DNA of 32,407 nucleotides from JANNRR01 sp043736155. GTDB taxonomy: Bacteria > Pseudomonadota > Alphaproteobacteria > Rhodobacterales > Rhodobacteraceae. This document shows positions 15,409-23,196 of this stretch, piece after piece. Location of the stretch: positions 1-32,407 of the forward strand of contig JAYTDA010000456.1 in assembly GCA_043736155.1 (NCBI GenBank). Reading direction: 5' to 3'. Under the pieces are notes generated by a model. The model was not told the DNA's origin. It did no database searches and saw nothing but the letters and a program-made list of their open reading frames with translations. The position numbers were made by a program, and so were the translations under genes. The first letter of the stretch is position 1. Every line of letters begins with the position of its first letter.

Positions 15409-16543
15409 GGCGCGTCTCCTTAAAGCTGGTCGTCTGGCGGCAGTCTGTTCGATTCTGTTGGCCTGCACCAGCCTTGCCGCGCAAGCCCACGAAGTGCGGC
15501 CAGCCGTCGCAGATGTGCAGGTGTCTGGTGATCAGGTGGAGTTGACCATCCGGCTGACGGTGGAACCGCTGCTGGTGGGGATGAACCTGACGGCGCTGGA
15601 TGATACCAATGCCTCGCCGCTGGCCGCACAGTATGACGAATTGCGCGCCGAGCCGCCGGCCCGGATCGAGGCCGATTTTCGCGCTGCCTGGCCAGACCTT
15701 GCGCAGGGCTTCATCCTGCAGGCGGGCAGCACGCGGATCGTGCCGGAGCTGGTCGCCATCGTCGCCCCCGAGGCGGGCGACCTGTCGCTGCCACGCGATT
15801 CCATCCTGACCCTGCGCGCCGCACTGCCGCCGGATGGCAGCCCGGTTCAGGTCGGATGGTCGGCGGCCTATGGGTCGCTGGTGGTGCGCCAAAGCGGCGG
15901 TGGCGAGGATGCCTATGCCGCGCTGCTGAAAGGCGGCAGCCTCAGCGAACCCTTGCCGCGCGATGCGGTGGTCAGCGAAGGCGCTGCCCCGGTGTTCCTG
16001 CGCTATATCGTGTCCGGGTTCCAACATATCGTGCCAAACGGGCTGGACCATATGCTGTTCGTGCTGGGGCTGTTCTTCTTTGCCCTGCGCACCCGGCCTA
16101 TTCTTGCACAGGTCACCGCGTTCACCCTGGCTCATACCGTCACCCTGGCGCTGGCCAGCCTTGGCATCGTGTCGGTGCCGGCCTCGATCGTTGAGCCGCT
16201 GATCGCGGCATCGATCGTTTATGTGGCGGTGGAAAACATCTTTGGCGGCAAGGTCGGTGCCGTCAGGATCGCGGTGGTGTTCGGCTTCGGCCTGCTGCAC
16301 GGCCTGGGCTTTGCCTCGGTGCTGGGCGACGTCGGGCTGACCGCGGGGCGGTTCGTGGTGGGGTTGATCGGGTTCAACATCGGGGTGGAACTGGGGCAAC
16401 TGGCGGTGATCTCGGGTGCCTTTCTGCTGCTCGGTCTGCCGTTCGGTGCCAAACCCTGGTACCGCAGCCGCATCGCCGTCCCCTGTTCGGCAGTGATCGC
16501 GATGGTTGGCGCCTGGTGGACGGTGGAGCGGGTGTTTTTGTGA
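15407..16543 (+). CDS. HupE/UreJ-family membrane protein, putative Ni/Co permease
   Basis: 378 residues from ATG 15407 (GAGG seven bases upstream). A signal-peptide-like start (MARLLKAGRLAAVCSILLACTSLAAQA) and a periplasmic region of about 190 residues (HEVRPAVADVQVSGDQVELTIR ...) precede a membrane domain of about six to seven helices. The metal-path motifs of HupE/UreJ proteins are present: IVPNGLDHMLFVLGL, FTLAHTVTLALASLG, and LLHGLGFASVLGD. These proteins take up nickel or cobalt; no urease or hydrogenase is in the window. It lies on the opposite strand from both leuC and the DUF4198 gene. Convergent with leuC, 69 bases apart. Confidence 0.8.
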   Translation: MARLLKAGRLAAVCSILLACTSLAAQAHEVRPAVADVQVSGDQVELTIRLTVEPLLVGMNLTALDDTNASPLAAQYDELRAEPPARIEADFRAAWPDLAQGFILQAGSTRIVPELVAIVAPEAGDLSLPRDSILTLRAALPPDGSPVQVGWSAAYGSLVVRQSGGGEDAYAALLKGGSLSEPLPRDAVVSEGAAPVFLRYIVSGFQHIVPNGLDHMLFVLGLFFFALRTRPILAQVTAFTLAHTVTLALASLGIVSVPASIVEPLIAASIVYVAVENIFGGKVGAVRIAVVFGFGLLHGLGFASVLGDVGLTAGRFVVGLIGFNIGVELGQLAVISGAFLLLGLPFGAKPWYRSRIAVPCSAVIAMVGAWWTVERVFL

Positions 16544-16612
16544 CCCTAGTCGCCGCGCCGAACGAGCGGTGCCACCGGCGAAACAACCCCGCCAGCGGCA
16601 TCGGTTCTTGAG

Positions 16613-18019
16613 TTACATCATCTCCCTTACATCCGTCAGCCTGCCCGTAATCGCCGCTGCCGCCGCCATCGCCGGCGACAGCAGATGGGTCCGCCCACCG
16701 CGCCCCTGCCGCCCTTCGAAATTGCGGTTGCTGGTCGCGGCGCAGCGTTCACCCGGGGCCAGTTGGTCAGGGTTCATCGCCAGACACATCGAACAGCCCG
16801 CCAGCCGCCATTCAAACCCGGCGTCGATGAAAATCTGCGCCAGACCCTCTTCCTCGGCCTGTGCCCGCACCAAACCGGATCCCGGCACCACCATGGCGCG
16901 CAGCCCGTCTTTCTTCTTTTTGCCTTTCAGGATCGCCGCAGCGGCCCGCAGATCCTCGATCCGGCCATTGGTGCAAGAGCCGATGAACACGGTATCAATC
17001 GCGATCTCTGACAGCTTTTGCCCCGGTGTCAGCCCCATATAGTCCAGCGACCGGCGCACCGCATCGACCTTGCCGCCGGTGAAATCCTCGGGGTTGGGAA
17101 CCACACCGGTGATCGGCAGGACATCTTCGGGCGAGGTGCCCCATGTCACCACCGGGGCAATGTCTTCACCCCGCAGCGTCACCAGCTTGTCGAAATCCGC
17201 GCCTTCGTCGGTGTAAAGGGTGGCCCAGTACGCCATCGCCTTGTCCCAGTCGGCACCCTTTGGCGCATGCGGGCGGCCTTTGACATAGGCAAAGGTCTTT
17301 GCATCCGGGGCAATCAACCCAGCCCGCGCCCCACCCTCGATCGCCATGTTGCACACCGTCATCCGGCCTTCGATCGACAGTTCGCGAATCGCCTGACCGC
17401 AATATTCGATCACATGGCCAGTACCGCCGGCGGTGCCGGTGGCGCCGATGACGCTCAGCGTGATATCTTTCGCCGTCACTCCGGGGCGCAGCGATCCGGT
17501 GATTTCCACCTTCATGTTTTTGGCCTTGCGCTGGATCAGGGTCTGGGTTGCCAGCACATGTTCCACCTCTGAAGTGCCGATGCCATGCGCCAAAGCGCCA
17601 AAGGCACCGTGGGTCGCGGTATGGCTGTCGCCACACACCACCGTCATCCCCGGCAGGGTCCAGCCCTGTTCCGGCCCGACGATATGCACGATGCCCTGAC
17701 GGACATCCGACACCGGGTAATAATGGATGCCGAAATCGCGGGCGTTCTTGTCCAAAGCCTCGACCTGAATGCGTGAATCCTCGGTCATGGTGGCCGCATT
17801 GGCACGGTCCGGCGTGGTCGGCACATTATGGTCCGGCACCGCAATGGTCTTGTCCGGGGCATGGACCTTGCGGCCTGTCATCCGCAGACCTTCAAAGGCC
17901 TGGGGCGAAGTGACTTCATGCACCAGATGGCGGTCGATATACAAAAGGCAGGTGCCGTCGGGGGCCTGGTGGGCGACATGGTCGTCCCAGATCTTGTCGT
18001 AAAGGGTACGAGCTTGCAT
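16613..18019 (-). CDS. leuC: 3-isopropylmalate dehydratase large subunit
   Basis: 468 residues from ATG 18019 (MQARTLYDKIWDDHV), normal for LeuC. It carries the [4Fe-4S] cluster of isopropylmalate isomerase; the ligand cysteines are seen in FIGSCTNGRIEDL and in AGCSMCLAMNPD. Other aconitase-family marks are VPDHNVPT, VCGDSHTATHGAFGALAHGIGTSEVEHVLATQ and NFEGRQGRGGRTHLLSP. No leuB or leuA is in the window. The start is followed upstream by a 325-base region shared with a divergent gene, where its promoter must lie. Confidence 0.97.
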   Translation of the reverse strand: MQARTLYDKIWDDHVAHQAPDGTCLLYIDRHLVHEVTSPQAFEGLRMTGRKVHAPDKTIAVPDHNVPTTPDRANAATMTEDSRIQVEALDKNARDFGIHYYPVSDVRQGIVHIVGPEQGWTLPGMTVVCGDSHTATHGAFGALAHGIGTSEVEHVLATQTLIQRKAKNMKVEITGSLRPGVTAKDITLSVIGATGTAGGTGHVIEYCGQAIRELSIEGRMTVCNMAIEGGARAGLIAPDAKTFAYVKGRPHAPKGADWDKAMAYWATLYTDEGADFDKLVTLRGEDIAPVVTWGTSPEDVLPITGVVPNPEDFTGGKVDAVRRSLDYMGLTPGQKLSEIAIDTVFIGSCTNGRIEDLRAAAAILKGKKKKDGLRAMVVPGSGLVRAQAEEEGLAQIFIDAGFEWRLAGCSMCLAMNPDQLAPGERCAATSNRNFEGRQGRGGRTHLLSPAMAAAAAITGRLTDVREMM

Positions 18020-18344
18020 GGCTCTCTCATTTCGGGTTTTGAGAATGGTGGGATGTCGAAGGGTGTGCATTTAGGCGCATCACTCTGGCGTGCTGTCACG
18101 CACCGCTCCGGTCACCGATACGCGAGGACAGACCGCGCTTGCCGGGCAAAGCGCCAGGGCAGGCGCGCGTGGTCAGCCATGTCGAAAAAGCGGTACATGG
18201 GGTGCGATATACGCCGGATCACGCGATGGAACAAGACTGCGGAACAAGACTTCGGAACAAGGCTGCCGAACAAGACTGCGGAACAAGTCTTGTCTCCTTC
18301 CCGGCTGTATCCGAAACCTCACCACGGTCATCACGGAGGAAAGC
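18020..18344. other. Divergent intergenic region between leuC and the pRiA4b ORF-3-like gene
   Basis: No gene is seen. It must carry promoters in both directions. The right part holds five 13-bp direct repeats described separately. I see no Leu-rich leader peptide or attenuator-like hairpin before leuC. Confidence 0.5.
18228..18292 (+). repeat. Five 13-bp direct repeats upstream of 18345
   Basis: Units GGAACAAGACTGC, GGAACAAGACTTC, GGAACAAGGCTGC, CGAACAAGACTGC and GGAACAAGTCTTG follow each other without spacers, ending 52 bases before the ATG at 18345. They could be slippage products or regulator sites. Confidence 0.9.
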
Positions 18345-18929
18345 ATGCAGGTTGTCGATCTGAACAGCGCCTTGGCGGACCTTCCCTATGAGGTCAGACG
18401 CAGTCTGACCGTTCCCGTCACAGTGACGCTGACCGACCTGCACAAGTTGTTGCAGGCCGCCATGGGATGGGACGACTCGCATCTTTATGATTTCACCTGT
18501 GGCCGCAAGCATCGCTGGGCAGATGCCGAAGCCTTCTTTGGCGGCGACGATGATGGCAATCACCAGGTGAAGGGCGCGACCCTGGCCGACATTCTGGCGA
18601 TCATGGGCCGACAAAAGACATTCACCTATACCTATGACATGGGCGACAGTTGGGAACATCTGATCACACCCGGCAAGCCGCACGATCCGGCACCGGGGCA
18701 AGTGGTCATTGCCCTGCTGGAGGCCGAGGGCGCCTGCCCACCCGAAGACAGCGGCGGGGCGCCGGGGTTTAGTTACATGCTGGACTGCACCGAGGACCCG
18801 GCTTCGGAGGAGCGCGAGGGCTATCTGGAATGGCTGGGCGGGCCGTTCGACCGTCAGGTCGACATGGCAGCGCTGACCGACCGATTCGGCAAACTGGCGA
18901 AAAAGCTGGCAAAGGCTTATTCCGGCTGA
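18345..18929 (+). CDS. Plasmid pRiA4b ORF-3-like (IS1096 TnpR-like) protein
   Basis: 194 residues from ATG 18345, with a GGAGGAAAGC ribosome site; a longer frame upstream is unsupported and runs through the 13-bp repeats. The family is recognised by LHKLLQAAMGWDDSHLYDFTCG, then FTYTYDMGDSWEHLI, then an acidic ACPPEDSGGAPGFSYML block and YLEWLGGPFD near the end. Proteins of this family occur widely in bacteria and on plasmids, sometimes as passengers of transposons; a biochemical function is not established. No transposase or IS ends are visible here. Confidence 0.8.
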   Translation: MQVVDLNSALADLPYEVRRSLTVPVTVTLTDLHKLLQAAMGWDDSHLYDFTCGRKHRWADAEAFFGGDDDGNHQVKGATLADILAIMGRQKTFTYTYDMGDSWEHLITPGKPHDPAPGQVVIALLEAEGACPPEDSGGAPGFSYMLDCTEDPASEEREGYLEWLGGPFDRQVDMAALTDRFGKLAKKLAKAYSG

Positions 18930-19206
18930 TCTTCCCGACCCGGATCAGACCATCCAGACACCCAGTCGGGCCCGCCATGGCCGCCGTTGACGATCTGCCG
19001 GGCCGCCGGGTGGGTGATTTCACCCACCACCCGCGTCGCCGATATGCCGGAATCGACCGCCTGCGCCGGGCAAGGCGCAAGGGCCGAAGCGGAAAATGTG
19101 ACAAATGCGCCGAATCTGCCGGCTGTCATTGAGATTTCACCCGCCAGGTGTTACCTTTCCCGCATGCCCAGTGCCGGGGCCCCGGCGGCACGCCACCTGG
19201 AGGACA
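18930..19206. other. Intergenic region before rsfS
   Basis: No gene is seen apart from the possible leader ORF that begins at 19207. A perfect 8-bp hairpin (GTGGGTGA at 19010-19017 with TCACCCAC at 19020-19027) has no T-run on either side, so it is not a clear terminator. The promoter of rsfS and rlmH should lie here. Confidence 0.4.
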
Positions 19207-19266
19207 ATGTCCTGTCATATACGGAAAGCGCAGCCGGATTCTCGGCTGCCCCGGTTGCCTTCATGA
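19207..19266 (+). CDS. Possible 19-codon leader ORF overlapping rsfS start
   Basis: GGAGG (19199-19203) precedes ATG 19207, which opens a frame MSCHIRKAQPDSRLPRLPS ending in TGA at 19264-19266, overlapping the rsfS ATG (19263) as ATGA. rsfS has no ribosome site of its own at that ATG. The three-base gap after GGAGG is short, so expression is uncertain. Confidence 0.35.
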   Translation: MSCHIRKAQPDSRLPRLPS

Positions 19267-19628
19267 GCAACCCGCCCGAACTGTCCGGCGACCCTCTGCT
19301 GGACGCCATTCTTGCATCACTTGATGACGACAAGGCCGAACAGGTTGTCACGATCCCGCTGCGCGGACGGTCGGAGATGGCGGATTTCATGGTGGTCTGT
19401 TCCGGTCGCTCGACCCGCCAGGTCGCCGCCATCGCCGACAAGCTGATGGACCGGCTGAAACAGGAGCATGGCGTCAGCTGCAAGGCAGAGGGCAAGGAAA
19501 CCGGCGACTGGGTGCTGATCGACGCCGGTGATGTCATCGTGCATGTGTTCCGCCCTGAAGTCCGCGATTTCTATCAGCTGGAAAAGATGTGGATGGCCGC
19601 TGGCACGGGCCGGACCGCAATGGCCTGA
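19263..19628 (+). CDS. rsfS: Ribosome silencing factor RsfS
   Basis: 121 residues from ATG 19263 (MSNPPELSG), close to the usual size; the frame is open to ATG 19164, which would add 33 residues without family features. RsfS binds ribosomal protein L14 on the 50S subunit and blocks subunit joining in starved cells. Conserved segments are LDDDKAEQVVTIPLRG, MADFMVVCSGRSTRQVAAIADKL, GDWVLIDAGDVIVHVFRPEVRDFYQLEKMW. It is followed immediately by rlmH, its common neighbour, through the 12-bp repeats described separately. Confidence 0.93.
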   Translation: MSNPPELSGDPLLDAILASLDDDKAEQVVTIPLRGRSEMADFMVVCSGRSTRQVAAIADKLMDRLKQEHGVSCKAEGKETGDWVLIDAGDVIVHVFRPEVRDFYQLEKMWMAAGTGRTAMA

Positions 19629-19657
19629 ATGGGGGCCTGAATGGGGGCCTGAATGCG
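19622..19657 (+). repeat. Three 12-bp repeats joining rsfS and rlmH
   Basis: GGCCTGAATGGG, GGCCTGAATGGG and GGCCTGAATGCG run back to back. Each has TGAATG, so the rsfS stop is followed by two reading units ATG GGG GCC TGA and then by the rlmH ATG at 19653. Confidence 0.9.
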
Positions 19658-20123
19658 GGTTCATGTCGCGGCGGTAGGCCGACTGCGGACCGGGCCTGAA
19701 CGTGCGCTGATCCAGGACTATCTGCTGCGGTTCGACCGCACCGGGCGGGCGCTGAGCCTTGGCCCGGCGCTGGTGCATGAGGTGGAAGACAAGACCGGTG
19801 GCGGGATGGAACCGGAAGCCGCGCTTCTGTCGCGTGCGATCCCGGCAGGGGCGCTGGTCTGCACTCTGGATGAACGCGGCAAGGCGATGTCTTCGCCCGA
19901 GTTTGCCGCCCAGATCGCCGTTTGGCGCGATGGCGGGGTGCAGGATCTGGCCTTTGTGATTGGTGGTGCCGATGGCATCGCCCCCACCTTGCGCGCCCGG
20001 GCCGACGCCAGCCTGTCGTTTGGTCGCATGGTCTGGCCGCATCTGCTGGTGCGGGTGATGCTGGCAGAGCAACTGTACCGGGCCGCATCGATCCTGGCGG
20101 GGCTGCCCTATCACCGGGTCTGA
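19653..20123 (+). CDS. rlmH: 23S rRNA pseudouridine-1915 N3-methyltransferase
   Basis: 156 residues, normal for RlmH (SPOUT class). It methylates pseudouridine 1915 in helix 69 of 23S rRNA with SAM, acting on 70S ribosomes. Visible marks are LDERGKAMSSPEFA, FVIGGADGIAPTLRARAD (SAM-binding knot), SFGRMVWPHLLVRVMLAEQLYRA and the C-terminal LAGLPYHRV. Its stop codon lies within the target duplication of the MITE copy that follows, so the element landed exactly at the gene end without altering the protein. Confidence 0.96.
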   Translation: MRVHVAAVGRLRTGPERALIQDYLLRFDRTGRALSLGPALVHEVEDKTGGGMEPEAALLSRAIPAGALVCTLDERGKAMSSPEFAAQIAVWRDGGVQDLAFVIGGADGIAPTLRARADASLSFGRMVWPHLLVRVMLAEQLYRAASILAGLPYHRV

Positions 20124-20124
20124 T

Positions 20125-20299
20125 ACCAACGGCCCTTGCAGCCGACCTGCCGCGACCTTCTGCGGACTCTGACGCAGGCATTCGAGTGTAGGGTGTCGTG
20201 CTTGCACGCACCATACCCGACAAAAGGTGCGTGCCAGCACGACACCCTACGATTCATCCCGGGCGGGACGCCGATCGGTCAACCAGAAGGGCCGTTGGT
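20125..20299 (-). mobile_element. MITE-like dispersed repeat, copy 2 (175 bp)
   Basis: Same length and sequence type as 2575-2749, in inverted orientation. The ends are perfect 13-bp inverted repeats (ACCAACGGCCCTT), and CTGAT is present on both sides (20120-20124 and 20300-20304) as a target duplication. The core hairpin pairs 20191-20212 with 20226-20247 around a 13-base loop. No protein is encoded. The perfect ends and duplication suggest a younger insertion than copy 1. It also separates convergent rlmH and the globin gene and could act as a bidirectional transcription barrier. Confidence 0.8.
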
Positions 20300-20339
20300 C
20301 TGATCCCTGCGCAACGGCAAGGCGGCACCGTTCCAAAGC

Positions 20340-20726
20340 TCAGACAGCACTGTTCACCAGTATCAGTGCCGCGCGGCGAAAGGTGGCGATGATCTGTTCG
20401 CTTTCGGTGGCCCTGACCCCGGCCTCGGCCATTGCTATTGCCATCACCGCCAGCCAGTTTTCGGCATCAGCAGCGGTTATGGCGACATGGGCGTGAATCT
20501 CGCGCAGGTTCATGTGGCCGTGGCGTTCCATGTAATAGCGGCGGCCACCAAAGAAGCCGCACAGAAAATCGAACTGTTCCGGGCGCACGTGCGACAGGCC
20601 ATGGCCCTGCAGATGCTTGTCCATGATGGCGCGGCCCTGTGGCAGGGTTTCAATCAGATCGTAGAACCGCTCCACCAACAGGCGAACCGTCGCTTCGCCG
20701 CCGATCCGGTCGATCATCGGGTCCAT
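20340..20726 (-). CDS. Truncated haemoglobin (group II-like)
   Basis: 128 residues, the 2-over-2 globin size. IDRIGGEATVRLLVERFYDLIETLP is the usual start of group II truncated globins with TyrB10 (Tyr22); FLCGFFGGRRYYMERHGHMNLREIH contains the GG motif and the proximal His (His78); TrpG8 is Trp91 in ENWLAVM. These bind O2/NO through haem and serve in O2 delivery, NO removal or redox reactions. It starts 7 bases after the tdm stop, so it is almost surely on the tdm transcript. Why a globin should accompany TMAO demethylase is unknown; electron transfer or haem/O2 supply to the dmm haem oxygenase are possibilities (inference). Confidence 0.88.
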   Translation of the reverse strand: MDPMIDRIGGEATVRLLVERFYDLIETLPQGRAIMDKHLQGHGLSHVRPEQFDFLCGFFGGRRYYMERHGHMNLREIHAHVAITAADAENWLAVMAIAMAEAGVRATESEQIIATFRRAALILVNSAV

Positions 20727-20733
20727 CAGCGCC

Positions 20734-23094
20734 TCAACTTTGTGGCCGGGTCTTTTTCGGGTCGTAATGCGACAGCGGCACGATCACGGCGGGCAGGCGC
20801 TTCTGGTGGCCATCCAGCTTGCCCACCTCCAGCGCCGTACCCGCCTCGGCATGGGCCACATCCACCCGGGCCAGTGCGATCTGTTTGCCCAGCAGCGGCG
20901 AGCGGGTGGCGGAACAGATCTCGCCGACCTGTGCCCGGCCGATATGCAGCGGGTCGCCATGGCCGACATCAACCGCTGCATCAATCTCCAACCCGACAAA
21001 CCGGCGTGACGGATGCTCCTTGCGGCGGATCAGCGCGTCGCGGCCAATGAAATCATCGGTCTTTGATTTCAACGGCACGGTAAAGCCGATGCCCGCTTCG
21101 AACGGGTCGGTCTGGTCGGAAAAATCATATCCGGCAAAGATCAGCCCCGCCTCGATCCGAACCATGTCCAAAGCCGCCAGCCCCATCGGCTTGAGGCCGA
21201 ACTCCGCCCCGGCCTCTGACACCGCATCATAGACCGCCACCGCATCCTTGGGGTGGCAGAAAATTTCATAGCCCAATTCGCCGGTATAGCCGGTGCGCGA
21301 CACCACCAGCGGCGCGCCAGCGGGGCCACCAAGGCGGGCAATGGCAAAGCGGAACCAGCCGAGTTCGGCCATCGACGGCTGCAGCGGCGCGGTCCAGATG
21401 ATCTTTGCCATGATCTCGCGCGACCGTGGCCCCTGCACCGCCAGATTGTGCAACTGATCGGTAGAGTGGCGCACCATCGCCTTGAGCCCGGCTTTTTCCG
21501 CCTGCTGCCGCAGCCAGTCGCCGCCAAATTCATCGCCACCGATCCAGCGGAAATTGTTGGCCCCCAGCCGGAACAGGGTGCCATCGTCGATCATGCCGCC
21601 ATGCTCGTAACACATGGCGGAATAGACCACCTGACCCTGGCTCAGCTTTTTCACATCGCGGGTCAGACAGTACTGCAACAGCGCCTCGGCATCCGGCCCG
21701 GTCACCTCGAATTTGCGCAGCGGCGACAGATCGATCAGCACCGCCTGTTCGCGGCAGGCCCAATATTCATCCAATACCCCGTCGCGATAGGCCTGTGGCA
21801 GCCAATAGCCCTTGTAGTCCACCATATTGCGGGTGTGGGCGGCGGTGCGGGGGTGAAAGGCACTTTCCTTGGTCATCTGCGGCTCCGCATCGGGGGTCGT
21901 GCGCCATGCCACGGCGCGGGAAAAGCGTTCAGTGGCGGCGTAGGTGCGCACATGAATGTCGGTGGGGTTCCAGCCGTTGCCAGCGCTGGTGTCATCGGGG
22001 CAGGCCGATGAGACACAGACCAGATCAGTCAGGGCCCGCATCATCACGTAATCGCCGGGGCGCGACCAGGCCTCGTCGCTGTTCAGCACGCCATGGCCAT
22101 CGATCCAGGTGTTGTAGAAAAAGTTCACCGCCATCCAGCCGGGCCGCCCGCCAATGCCGTGACCCGCCAGGGCGCCGTTGAAATTGTCGGAACAGTTGGC
22201 ATGGCCGGGATAGCCGATATCGTCGTAATATTTCGGCGCACAGGCCATGGCAAAGGCGTCATGGCGGCCCACGGTGTCCTGATACACCTCGACCAGTGGT
22301 TCCCAGTCCTGATCGAAATATTTCGAATGCAGGCCCGGCATCGGGTAGGCATGGCCCATGAAGGTGCGCGATGTGGTGACATCCAGCGGCTGCTGGATGC
22401 CCTTGTCGAGTTTCCGCGCCGAAAAGCACTGGAAGTCGGTCATCTGGTGGCCATCGACATCAATGACCTGGATATATTCCCCGGCTTTGACCAGATAGGC
22501 GCGGGCGGTGGAGGAATTGACCCTTATATCCTGTACCGGGTCCGCCAAAGGCTCTGGCAGGGCATGGTGGCCGATCAGCGCCGGGTTGGCGCGGGTGATG
22601 TGCAGGGTCAGCGGGGTCGCGGTATCCTGCGCCTGAGGCAACATCGGCAGACCGGGGGCACACAGGATCAGCCAGCCATTGTCCAGCGCCGTCAGGTCCA
22701 TCTGCGCCTTGGCGGGGGTGGCGGCATCAAACAGCCGCACCGCACCGGCGCGCGCCAGATCGATCCCCCGTGCGGCGATGCCAAGGCGCAGCCGCGCCAT
22801 CGTCGCATCCCGCAACAGCGCCTTCAGCCCACCCGCATCGCCGTTCGCCACCAGCCCCAACAGCGCCGCATCGATCCGGCCATCGGCAGCGGCCACCACC
22901 AGTTCCGCCGGTTGGCCCCCCTGATCGTTGACCAGCACCAGCCGGTCACCGGTGGCGATCTGCACCATCAGGGCACCGCCGCCCTGTACCACATGGCGTT
23001 CGCGGCCATGGTGGCGTTCGGCCGAGCGCGGTGTCAGGATACGGCTGGGCCGGGGTGGGCCGGGGGTAACGGCGGGATAGGGGCTGTCGCGCAT
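20734..23094 (-). CDS. tdm: Trimethylamine N-oxide demethylase (aldolase type)
   Basis: 786 residues. Tdm splits TMAO into dimethylamine and formaldehyde without a redox change; the formaldehyde can pass to tetrahydrofolate. A DUF1989-type domain spans about 185-395 (VNSSTARAYLVKAGEYIQVIDV, MTDFQCFSA). Three Cys (285, 301, 365) keep the spacing 16 and 64 that I recall for the zinc ligands of the Methylocella silvestris enzyme. A GcvT-like folate-binding domain follows from about 430, with SRTGYTGELGYEIF and MGLAALDMVRIEAGL. The N-terminal 180 residues vary among relatives; Met43 is a possible alternative start. Divergent from the EamA gene across about 100 bases, where its promoter must lie; TATATT near 23145 is a candidate -10. 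Confidence 0.93.
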   Translation of the reverse strand: MRDSPYPAVTPGPPRPSRILTPRSAERHHGRERHVVQGGGALMVQIATGDRLVLVNDQGGQPAELVVAAADGRIDAALLGLVANGDAGGLKALLRDATMARLRLGIAARGIDLARAGAVRLFDAATPAKAQMDLTALDNGWLILCAPGLPMLPQAQDTATPLTLHITRANPALIGHHALPEPLADPVQDIRVNSSTARAYLVKAGEYIQVIDVDGHQMTDFQCFSARKLDKGIQQPLDVTTSRTFMGHAYPMPGLHSKYFDQDWEPLVEVYQDTVGRHDAFAMACAPKYYDDIGYPGHANCSDNFNGALAGHGIGGRPGWMAVNFFYNTWIDGHGVLNSDEAWSRPGDYVMMRALTDLVCVSSACPDDTSAGNGWNPTDIHVRTYAATERFSRAVAWRTTPDAEPQMTKESAFHPRTAAHTRNMVDYKGYWLPQAYRDGVLDEYWACREQAVLIDLSPLRKFEVTGPDAEALLQYCLTRDVKKLSQGQVVYSAMCYEHGGMIDDGTLFRLGANNFRWIGGDEFGGDWLRQQAEKAGLKAMVRHSTDQLHNLAVQGPRSREIMAKIIWTAPLQPSMAELGWFRFAIARLGGPAGAPLVVSRTGYTGELGYEIFCHPKDAVAVYDAVSEAGAEFGLKPMGLAALDMVRIEAGLIFAGYDFSDQTDPFEAGIGFTVPLKSKTDDFIGRDALIRRKEHPSRRFVGLEIDAAVDVGHGDPLHIGRAQVGEICSATRSPLLGKQIALARVDVAHAEAGTALEVGKLDGHQKRLPAVIVPLSHYDPKKTRPQS

Positions 23095-23196
23095 GGTTTG
23101 GCACCGCCGGTATTCACAGGGGTTAAACTTCTTGCTTGTTAAGAATATAGCGGGGACGCCCTTGGCACAAGCGGCGCGATGGGGCGGGGGGCGGAA

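Noticed and set aside
18228..18292. CRISPR array
   Set aside because: The repeats follow each other without spacers and are only 13 bases; no cas gene is present.
23095..23196. Shared operator between tdm and the EamA gene
   Set aside because: The region is AT-richer and must carry promoters, but I see no clear palindrome that would define an operator.
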